A stretch of 64,000 bases of DNA from positions 1 to 64,000 of the forward strand of contig NZ_JOCT01000014.1 in the NCBI RefSeq assembly GCF_000717875.1, written 5' to 3'. The notes beneath the pieces were generated by a model, which did no database searches, was not told where the DNA came from, and saw only the letters and a list, made by a program, of their open reading frames with translations. This stretch comes from Streptomyces sp. NRRL S-455 (GTDB lineage Bacteria; Actinomycetota; Actinomycetes; Streptomycetales; Streptomycetaceae). Position numbers and translations under genes: made by a program. This document shows, one piece after another, positions 40,645-47,417 of the stretch (position 1 is the stretch's first letter; each line of letters begins with the position of its first letter).

Positions 40645-41667
40645 TCAGGCGAACGCGCGGGCGGCCCCGCCGGCGATCTCCACGAGGCGCACCGGTCGGC
40701 GCTCCCGGCGCGACAGCTCGCACGCCTCTGCGATACGCAGCGCCTGAAGGGCCTCGCGCCCGTCACAGGGATTGGGCCGCTCGCCCCGTACGACCTCGAC
40801 GAACGCGTTCAGTTCCGCCTCGTAGGCCGGGCCGAAGCGCTCCAGGAAGCCGGTCCAGGGCTTGTCGGCGGCCGGCGGCCCGGTCGGCTCGGTGGACGCG
40901 ATCGGCGTACGGTCGTCCAGTCCGACGACGATCTGGTCGAACTCCCCGGCCAGTTCCATGCGCACGTCGTAACCCGCCCCGTTCATCCGGGCTCCGGTGA
41001 CGGTCGCGAGGGTGCCGTCGTCGAGGGTGAGCAGCGCCGCGCCGGTGTCGACGTCACCGGCCGCGCGGAACATCGCCGGCCCCGCGTCGGACCCGGCCGC
41101 GTACACGTCCACCACCTCCCGGCCCGTCACCCAGCGCAGCACGTCGAAGTCGTGGATCAGCGTGTCCCGGTACAGCCCGCCCGACAGCGGCAGCCACGCG
41201 GCGGGCGGCGGCGTCTGGTCGCTGGTCAGTGCCCGCACGGTGTGCAGCCGCCCCAGCCTGCCGGACCGCACGGCCTCTCGTGCGCCCGTGTACCCCGTGT
41301 CGAAGCGTCGCTGGAAGCCCATCTGGAGCACCGTCCCGGCCGTCTCGACCTCGGCGATCGCGCTCAGCGTGCCCGGCAGATCCAGCGCGATGGGCTTCTC
41401 GCAGAACACCGGCAGGCCCGAGCGTGCTGCCCGACCGATCAGTTCGGCGTGGGCCGACGTGTTCGTCGTGATCACCACGGCGTCGACCCCCCACCGGAAG
41501 ATCTCCTCCACGCCCGGCGCCGCCGTCTCACCCAGCCGGTGTGCCAGTTCCTGGGCCCGCGCGGTGTCCGCGTCCGTGAGGATCAGGGAACCGACGTCCC
41601 GGTTCCGGCTGAGCGTGTTCGCGTGGATGGTGCCGATGCGGCCCGTCCCGATGACCCCGATGCGCAT
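40645..41667 (-). CDS. Gfo/Idh/MocA oxidoreductase (inositol 2-dehydrogenase-like)
   Basis: 340 residues. The NAD(P) fold starts at MRIGVIGTGRIGTIHANTL (residues 1-19), with the FCEKPIALD motif at about 89-97 including the catalytic Lys, and GGLYRDTLIHDFDVLRWVTG (about 163-182) with the active-site Asp/His pair. Length and motifs fit myo-inositol 2-dehydrogenase or scyllo-inositol/sugar dehydrogenases; without other iol genes the substrate stays open. It is divergent from the GntR regulator, with a 10-bp palindrome between, and is probably controlled by it. Confidence 0.88.
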   Translation of the reverse strand: MRIGVIGTGRIGTIHANTLSRNRDVGSLILTDADTARAQELAHRLGETAAPGVEEIFRWGVDAVVITTNTSAHAELIGRAARSGLPVFCEKPIALDLPGTLSAIAEVETAGTVLQMGFQRRFDTGYTGAREAVRSGRLGRLHTVRALTSDQTPPPAAWLPLSGGLYRDTLIHDFDVLRWVTGREVVDVYAAGSDAGPAMFRAAGDVDTGAALLTLDDGTLATVTGARMNGAGYDVRMELAGEFDQIVVGLDDRTPIASTEPTGPPAADKPWTGFLERFGPAYEAELNAFVEVVRGERPNPCDGREALQALRIAEACELSRRERRPVRLVEIAGGAARAFA

Positions 41668-41708
41668 GGAAACAAAGTGCGTCCACAGCCCGCCGCTGTC
41701 AATCTGTA

Positions 41709-41718
41709 TGTCCGGACA
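41709..41718. promoter_or_regulatory. Palindromic operator between dehydrogenase and GntR gene
   Basis: TGTCCGGACA, a perfect 10-bp palindrome in the 101-bp divergent region, is a likely GntR-protein site. Upstream of the GntR gene, TTCCCG and TACGCT with 17-bp spacing end about 6 bp before the GTG, which suggests a leaderless start. Confidence 0.5.
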
Positions 41719-41768
41719 ACCTGACTACACGACTTCCCGTCAACAGCGCACGGAGCTACGCTCGGCGC

Positions 41769-42533
41769 GTGCCGAAACCAGAAGTGGACCCGACCGTGCA
41801 GCTCGAGCTGAGCGTGGACCGCAGCTCTCCCGTGCCGTTGTACTTCCAGCTGTCCCAGCAGCTGGAGGCCGCCATCGAGCACGGCACGCTGACCCCCGGC
41901 AGCCTGCTGGGCAACGAGATCGAACTCGCCGCCCGGCTCGGCCTGTCCCGGCCGACCGTCCGCCAGGCCATCCAGTCGCTCGTCGACAAGGGCCTCCTCG
42001 TCCGCCGCCGCGGCGTGGGCACCCAGGTCGTGCACAGCCAGGTCAAGCGCCCCCTGGAACTCAGCAGCCTCTACGACGACCTGGAGGCGGCGGGCCAGCG
42101 CCCGGCCACCACGGTGCTGGTCAACACGGTCGTTCCCGCCTCCGCCGAGGTCGCCGCCGCGCTCGGCGTCGCCGAGGACAGCGACGTCCATCGTGTGGAA
42201 CGCCTCCGCCTCGCCCACGGCGAGCCCATGGCCCACCTCTGCAACTTCCTGCCCCCCGGCCTCATCGACCTGGACACCGACCAGCTGGAGACCACCGGCC
42301 TCTACCGCCTCATGCGAGCGGCGGGCATCACCCTCCACAGCGCCCGCCAGTCGATCGGCGCCCGGGCCGCGACGACGGAGGAGGCGGAACGCCTCGCGGA
42401 GGAGGCGGGGGCACCCCTGCTCACCATGCAACGCGTCACGTTCGACGACACGGGCCGCGCGGTCGAGTACGGCACGCACACCTATCGTCCGACCCGCTAT
42501 TCCTTCGAGTTCCAGTTGCTCGTGCGTCCTTGA
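41769..42533 (+). CDS. GntR family regulator (HutC/UTRA type)
   Basis: 254 residues, GTG start. The winged helix is SSPVPLYFQLSQQLEAAIEHGTLTPGSLLGNEIELAARLGLSRPTVRQAIQSLVDKGLLVRRRGVGTQVV (about 19-88). The UTRA ligand domain includes VHRVERLRLAHGEPMAHLCNFLP and AVEYGTHTYRPTRYSFEFQL. It belongs to the HutC subgroup, which often senses sugars or amino-sugar phosphates. It probably represses the divergent inositol-type dehydrogenase. A hairpin at 42568 follows its end. Confidence 0.93.
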   Translation: MPKPEVDPTVQLELSVDRSSPVPLYFQLSQQLEAAIEHGTLTPGSLLGNEIELAARLGLSRPTVRQAIQSLVDKGLLVRRRGVGTQVVHSQVKRPLELSSLYDDLEAAGQRPATTVLVNTVVPASAEVAAALGVAEDSDVHRVERLRLAHGEPMAHLCNFLPPGLIDLDTDQLETTGLYRLMRAAGITLHSARQSIGARAATTEEAERLAEEAGAPLLTMQRVTFDDTGRAVEYGTHTYRPTRYSFEFQLLVRP

Positions 42534-42567
42534 GGGGCGCGGGGCCGTATCGATGTGCGGCTCCGCC

Positions 42568-42592
42568 GCGTGGGCGCGACAAGCCCCCACGC
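42568..42592 (+). terminator. Hairpin after the GntR gene
   Basis: GCGTGGG ... CCCACGC, 7-bp perfect arms with an 11-base loop, 35 bp after the stop codon and before the ROK kinase gene. Confidence 0.55.
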
Positions 42593-42666
42593 ACCCGCAC
42601 ACGGCGACGATCCGCATGACCCCTCTGCTCCGCACCCTGCCTCACGGTGAGGCAGAATCGTCGGCG

Positions 42667-43815
42667 ATGAGCACCTACCGCGACTTCACCGCCCCCATCG
42701 GTTCCCGACGTGCCACCGCGCTCCGCACGGTCGGCACCCGGGAGCGCCGCTCACTCCTGACGGCACCCCGTGTGCCGACGGTCGGCATCGACATCGGTGG
42801 TACGAAGGTGATGGCGGGCGTCGTCGACGCCGACGGCAACATCCTGGAGAAGGTCCGCACCGAGACCCCGGACAAGTCCAAGAGTCCCAAGGTCGTCGAG
42901 GACACGATCGCCGAGCTGGTCCTGGACCTGTCCGACCGGCACGACGTGCACGCGGTCGGCATCGGCGCGGCCGGCTGGGTCGACGCAGATCTCAACCGCG
43001 TGCTGTTCGCCCCCCACCTGTCCTGGCGCAACGAACCGCTCCGCGACCGCCTCTCGGGCCGGCTCTCCGTACCGGTCCTCGTGGACAACGACGCCAACAC
43101 CGCCGCCTGGGCGGAGTGGCGCTTCGGTGCCGGTCGCGGCGAGGACCACCTCGTCATGATCACGCTCGGTACCGGCATCGGCGGTGCCATTCTGGAGGAC
43201 GGGCAGGTCAAGCGCGGCAAGTACGGCGTCGCCGGCGAGTTCGGCCACATGCAGGTCGTGCCCGGCGGCCACCGCTGCCCGTGCGGCAACCGCGGCTGCT
43301 GGGAGCAGTACAGCTCCGGTAACGCCCTGGTCCGCGAGGCACGCGAACTGGCCGCCGCGGACTCGCCGGTGGCGTACGGGATCATCGAGCACGTCAAGGG
43401 CAACGTCTCCGACATCACCGGCCCGATGATCACCGAGCTGGCCCGCGAGGGCGACGCCATGTGCATCGAGCTGCTCCAGGACATCGGCCAGTGGCTGGGC
43501 GTCGGCATCGCCAACCTCGCCGCCGCCCTCGACCCCTCCTGCTTCGTGATCGGCGGCGGCGTCTCGGCCGCCGACGACCTGCTGATCGGCCCCGCCAGGG
43601 ACGCCTTCCGCCGGCATCTGACCGGCCGCGGCTACCGCCCCGAGGCCCGTATCACCCGGGCCCAGCTCGGCCCCGAGGCCGGCATGGTCGGCGCCGCCGA
43701 CCTGGCCCGGCTGGTGGCCCGCCGCTTCCGGCGCGCCAAGCGCCGCCGGGTGGAGCGGCACGAGCGCTACGAGCGGTACGCGCAGGCCCGCCGCGGTACC
43801 CAGGAGACGTTGTGA
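42667..43815 (+). CDS. ROK family sugar kinase (glucokinase-like)
   Basis: 382 residues. After an N-terminal extension of about 38 residues comes VGIDIGGTKVMAGVVD, the phosphate-binding loop of ROK kinases. VDNDANTAAWAEW has the catalytic Asp. GVAGEFGHMQVVPGGHRCPCGNRGCWEQYSSG has the ROK zinc motif CxCGxxGC and the sugar-binding Glu/His. A basic C-terminal tail (RRFRRAKRRRVERHERYERY) is unusual for the family and could bind RNA, DNA or the membrane. It would phosphorylate glucose or a related sugar. It overlaps the next gene by 3-4 bp. Confidence 0.9.
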   Translation: MSTYRDFTAPIGSRRATALRTVGTRERRSLLTAPRVPTVGIDIGGTKVMAGVVDADGNILEKVRTETPDKSKSPKVVEDTIAELVLDLSDRHDVHAVGIGAAGWVDADLNRVLFAPHLSWRNEPLRDRLSGRLSVPVLVDNDANTAAWAEWRFGAGRGEDHLVMITLGTGIGGAILEDGQVKRGKYGVAGEFGHMQVVPGGHRCPCGNRGCWEQYSSGNALVREARELAAADSPVAYGIIEHVKGNVSDITGPMITELAREGDAMCIELLQDIGQWLGVGIANLAAALDPSCFVIGGGVSAADDLLIGPARDAFRRHLTGRGYRPEARITRAQLGPEAGMVGAADLARLVARRFRRAKRRRVERHERYERYAQARRGTQETL

Positions 43816-44390
43816 CCACCTCCCTGCCGCAGCAGGGCTCCTGGCCGGAGGGGGAGCGTCCGGCCGAGGACCGCCGCCACATGATCCGCCGCAGGGCGCT
43901 CACCCTGCTGATCATCGTGCTGCTCATCGGCATCCCGGCCGGCTACCTGGTGCTCTCCGCGAACCAGAGCCGGGACAGCGGCAAGGACAAGGAGGCGAAG
44001 TACTCGGCCACCGGTCTGACCGCGGGCTGGCCGTCCAAGCTCCAGCGCCGCATCTACCAGGTGCCCATCCCGCACCCGGCCTGGCACGTGGCGTACTACG
44101 AGACCAACAACTGGAGGACCAGCCGCCTGTACGCCCAGTTCGAGACCAACGCGGCCGGTCTGGACGCCTATCTGACCGGCCTGGGCGTGACCCGGAAGGA
44201 CCTGAAGGAGGGGGCCGTCACCATCGGCGCCCGGGACCGGAAGATCACCGGCTGGAAGCTGTCCGAGGACGACGGGTGGTACGGCTTCGTCCACCGGCAG
44301 AAGAACCCCGCCCCCACGCACGACGTGGTCGTGGACCTGTCCAACCCGGCGTATCCATGGGTGTACGTGGTGTCCCGGACGGTGCCCTGA
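43812..44390 (+). CDS. Single-pass membrane protein coupled to the ROK kinase
   Basis: 192 residues from GTG 43812, overlapping the kinase stop (GTGA). A short cytosolic N-terminus precedes a membrane helix at about 28-47 (ALTLLIIVLLIGIPAGYLVLSA). The remainder is extracytoplasmic, with GWPSKLQRRIYQVPIPHPAWHVAYYETNNW and a late GWYGFVHRQKNPAPTHDVVVDLSNPAYPWVYVVSR. There are no Cys or known catalytic residues. Translational coupling suggests it works with the kinase, for example as a membrane anchor or sensor; this is inference. Confidence 0.75.
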   Translation: MTTSLPQQGSWPEGERPAEDRRHMIRRRALTLLIIVLLIGIPAGYLVLSANQSRDSGKDKEAKYSATGLTAGWPSKLQRRIYQVPIPHPAWHVAYYETNNWRTSRLYAQFETNAAGLDAYLTGLGVTRKDLKEGAVTIGARDRKITGWKLSEDDGWYGFVHRQKNPAPTHDVVVDLSNPAYPWVYVVSRTVP

Positions 44391-44475
44391 CCCGGCCGCC
44401 GGGGCCGGTTGTCAGACCTCGCCCGTAGAGTCGGAGACAACTGATCCGGCACAGGGACGGGAGGTGACAGGACGC

Positions 44476-47304
44476 ATGGGTGACACGGCCATGGTGGCCG
44501 AGCGGGCGGGCGACGCGACGGTCCCGGTCCGGCTCCCGGCCGTCTTCCTGCCCGCACCCCTGCCGCGCGACGGACGCATCGCCTTCTGGGACCCGGATGG
44601 CGAGCCCCTGCCTTCCGAGGACACCGAGCTGACCGTCGTACGACGGCACGCGGCGGGTGTCCGGCGGCGGACCACCCCGGCGCTGTCCCTCCCGCTGGAC
44701 AGAGCCCTGCCCCTCCTGGTGCGCGCCCGGCACGACCCGGCGGCCCACCCCGCCACCGCCTGCTGGGGCGCCGCCGCCCTGCACGCCCTGCGGCTGACCG
44801 CGCGCGGGCGGCTGCTGCCCGGCCTGACCGCCACCGGGAACGACGCCTGGCGCGCCGGCCCGCTCGACCCGGACGACATCGCGCACCTGCGCGCGGTGGC
44901 CGCCGCCCTGCCCTACGAGGGGCACGCCGTCCCGCTGCCCGGCCCGGGCCCGATCCGGCTGCCCGAACCGGAAGCCCTGGTACGGGCCTTCCTCGACGCG
45001 GTCGCCGACACCCTGCCCCGCACCCCGGCCGCGCCCCACAGCAACGGCAGGCCCTTCGCGGCCCGCGAGGCCCAGCACCTGCCCGGCGCCCTCGACTGGG
45101 CCGCCGAGGTCGCCGCCGGCATGGACGCCGGTGTGCGGATCTCGCTCCGCCTGGACCTGTCGGCCTACGACCTGTTCGACGACGCCTCCGGCGGCGGCGT
45201 ACGCAGCGCCGGCGCGGCGATCGTCCAGGTGCACAGCCTCGCCGACCCCACCCTCGTCGCCGACGCCGCGGCGCTGTGGGCGGGCGCGGCGGACGACGCC
45301 TTCGGGCCCCGCGCCCGCGTGGACGCGGCCCTCGCCGTCCGCCGCGCGGCCCGGGTCTGGTCCCCACTGGACCGGCTCTCCGACCAGGACGTGCCCGACG
45401 TGCTGGCCCTGACCGAGGACGAGCTGAGCGACCTCCTCGGAGTCGCGGCCACCCGGCTGGCCGCGGCCGGGGTCGCCGTGCACTGGCCGAGGGACCTCGC
45501 CCAGGACCTGTCCGCCATGGCGGTGGTCCGGCCGGCCCCCGGCTCGGCGACCGACGGCACCGGCTTCTTCGAGAGCGAGGACCTGCTCGGCTTCCGCTGG
45601 CAGCTCGCGCTCGGCGGTGACCCGCTCACCGAGGCCGAGATGGACGCCCTCGCCGAGGCCCACCGTCCCGTCGTCCGGCTGCGCGACCAGTGGGTGCTGG
45701 TCGACCCGGCCCTCGTCCGCAAGGCCCGCAAGCGGGACCTGGGCCTCCTGGACCCGGTCGACGCGCTGTCCGTCGCCCTCACCGGCACCGCCGACGTGGA
45801 CGGCGAAACCGTCGAGGCCGTACCGGCCGGCGCGCTGGCCGCCCTGCGCGACCGCCTGATCTCGGGGGTACGCCCGGCCGAGCCGCCGCCCGGCCTGCAG
45901 GCCACCCTCCGTGACTACCAGCTCCGGGGCCTGGCCTGGCTCGACCTGATGACCTCCCTCGGCCTCGGCGGCTGCCTCGCCGACGACATGGGACTGGGCA
46001 AGACCGTCACGCTCATCGCCCTGCATCTGAAGCGTGCCCGCAGCGAGCCGACCCTGGTGGTCTGCCCCGCCTCGCTGCTGGGCAACTGGCAGCGGGAGAT
46101 CACGCGGTTCGCACCCGGCGTCCCCGTCCGCCGCTTCCACGGCCCCGACCGCAGCCTGGCCGGCCTGGACGGCGGCTTCGTCCTCACCACGTACGGCACG
46201 ATGCGCTCGGCGGCCCCCGCCCTGGCCGAGCAGCCCTGGGGCATGGTCGTCGCCGACGAGGCACAGCACGTGAAGAACCCCTACTCGGCCACGGCCAAGG
46301 CGCTGCGCACCATTCCGTCGCCCGCGCGTGTGGCCCTGACCGGCACGCCCGTGGAGAACAACCTGTCGGAGCTGTGGGCGCTGCTCGACTGGACGACCCC
46401 GGGTCTTCTCGGCCCGCTGAAGTCCTTCCGCGCCCGGCACGCCCGGGCCGTGGAGACCGGCGAGGACGAAGAGGCGGTGGAGCGCCTCGCCCGCCTGGTC
46501 CGCCCCTTCCTGCTGCGCCGGAAGAAGTCCGACCCGGGCATCGTGCCGGAACTCCCGCCCAAGACGGAGACCGACCACCCGGTGCCCCTCACCCGCGAAC
46601 AGGCCGCGCTGTACGAGGCGGTGGTCCGCGAGTCGATGCTCGCCATCGAGACCGCCGAGGGCATGGCCCGCCGGGGCATGGTGCTGAAGCTGCTGACCTC
46701 GCTGAAGCAGATCTGCGACCACCCCGCGCTGTACCTGAAGGAGGAGCACGCGCCGCCCGGCGACCGGCTCGCCGCCCGCTCCGGCAAACTCGCCCTGGTG
46801 GACGAGCTGCTGGACACCCTGCTCGCCGAGGACGGCTCCGCGCTCGTCTTCACGCAGTATGTGGGGATGGCCCGGCTGATCACCTCACATCTGGCCTCCC
46901 GGGCGGTCCCGGTCGACCTCCTCCACGGAGGCACGCCGGTCCCGGAACGGGAGCGCATGGTGGACCGCTTCCAGGCCGGCGCGACCCCGGTCCTCGTGCT
47001 GTCCCTCAAGGCAGCCGGCACCGGCCTCAACCTCACCCGCGCGGGCCACGTCGTCCACTTCGACCGATGGTGGAACCCGGCCGTCGAGGAACAGGCCACC
47101 GACCGCGCCTACCGCATCGGCCAGACCCAGCCCGTCCAGGTCCACCGCCTCATCACCGAGGGCACGGTCGAGGACCGCATCGCCGAGATGCTCCAGGCCA
47201 AGCGGGCCCTGGCCGACGCGATCCTCGGCTCCGGCGAGTCGGCCCTCACGGAACTCACGGACCGCGAGCTGTCCGACCTGGTGTCCCTGCGGAGGACGCC
47301 ATGA
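44476..47304 (+). CDS. SNF2-family DEAD/DEAH helicase
   Basis: About 942 residues. The N-terminal half (1-460) is the SNF2-associated helical region of bacterial SNF2 proteins. The ATPase core follows: RDYQLRGLAWLDLMTSLGLGGCLADDMGLGKTVTLIALHL (motifs Q to I), VVADEAQHVKNP (DEAQ box), ALTGTPVENNLSELW, and SGKLALVDELLDTLL, QAGATPVLVLSLKAAGTGLNLTRAGHVVHFDRWWNPAVEEQATDRAYRIGQ (motifs V-VI). It is an ATP-dependent DNA translocase. I use the ATG at 44476; a GTG at 44464 is in frame but has its purine run too close. TAGAGT near 44426 may be the -10. It forms an operon with the SWIM gene. Confidence 0.93.
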   Translation: MGDTAMVAERAGDATVPVRLPAVFLPAPLPRDGRIAFWDPDGEPLPSEDTELTVVRRHAAGVRRRTTPALSLPLDRALPLLVRARHDPAAHPATACWGAAALHALRLTARGRLLPGLTATGNDAWRAGPLDPDDIAHLRAVAAALPYEGHAVPLPGPGPIRLPEPEALVRAFLDAVADTLPRTPAAPHSNGRPFAAREAQHLPGALDWAAEVAAGMDAGVRISLRLDLSAYDLFDDASGGGVRSAGAAIVQVHSLADPTLVADAAALWAGAADDAFGPRARVDAALAVRRAARVWSPLDRLSDQDVPDVLALTEDELSDLLGVAATRLAAAGVAVHWPRDLAQDLSAMAVVRPAPGSATDGTGFFESEDLLGFRWQLALGGDPLTEAEMDALAEAHRPVVRLRDQWVLVDPALVRKARKRDLGLLDPVDALSVALTGTADVDGETVEAVPAGALAALRDRLISGVRPAEPPPGLQATLRDYQLRGLAWLDLMTSLGLGGCLADDMGLGKTVTLIALHLKRARSEPTLVVCPASLLGNWQREITRFAPGVPVRRFHGPDRSLAGLDGGFVLTTYGTMRSAAPALAEQPWGMVVADEAQHVKNPYSATAKALRTIPSPARVALTGTPVENNLSELWALLDWTTPGLLGPLKSFRARHARAVETGEDEEAVERLARLVRPFLLRRKKSDPGIVPELPPKTETDHPVPLTREQAALYEAVVRESMLAIETAEGMARRGMVLKLLTSLKQICDHPALYLKEEHAPPGDRLAARSGKLALVDELLDTLLAEDGSALVFTQYVGMARLITSHLASRAVPVDLLHGGTPVPERERMVDRFQAGATPVLVLSLKAAGTGLNLTRAGHVVHFDRWWNPAVEEQATDRAYRIGQTQPVQVHRLITEGTVEDRIAEMLQAKRALADAILGSGESALTELTDRELSDLVSLRRTP

Positions 47305-47417
47305 CGCCTCGCCGCAACCACGAGCCGACCGACGTGGCGTTCCTGCCCACGGTCGTCATGACCACCCACCGGGCCTCCGACCTGTCCGGCCTTCTGCCCC
47401 CGCGGAGGACGCCATGA
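47301..47417 (+). CDS. Tiny ORF between helicase and SWIM genes
   Basis: 38 codons, ATG overlapping the helicase stop (ATGA) and ending over the start of the SWIM gene. The start context GCGGAGGACGCCATGAC (47289-47305) is exactly repeated at 47402-47418, and its C-terminus (SDLSGLLPPRRTP) echoes the helicase end (SDLVSLRRTP). It may be a coupling leader, or just the by-product of a partial duplication. Low certainty that a peptide is made. Confidence 0.35.
   Translation: MTPRRNHEPTDVAFLPTVVMTTHRASDLSGLLPPRRTP

Noticed and set aside
44245..46749. 834-codon minus-strand frame opposite the helicase
   Set aside because: The plus strand holds complete SNF2 motifs; the opposite frame is Gly/Arg/Gln-rich shadow coding.
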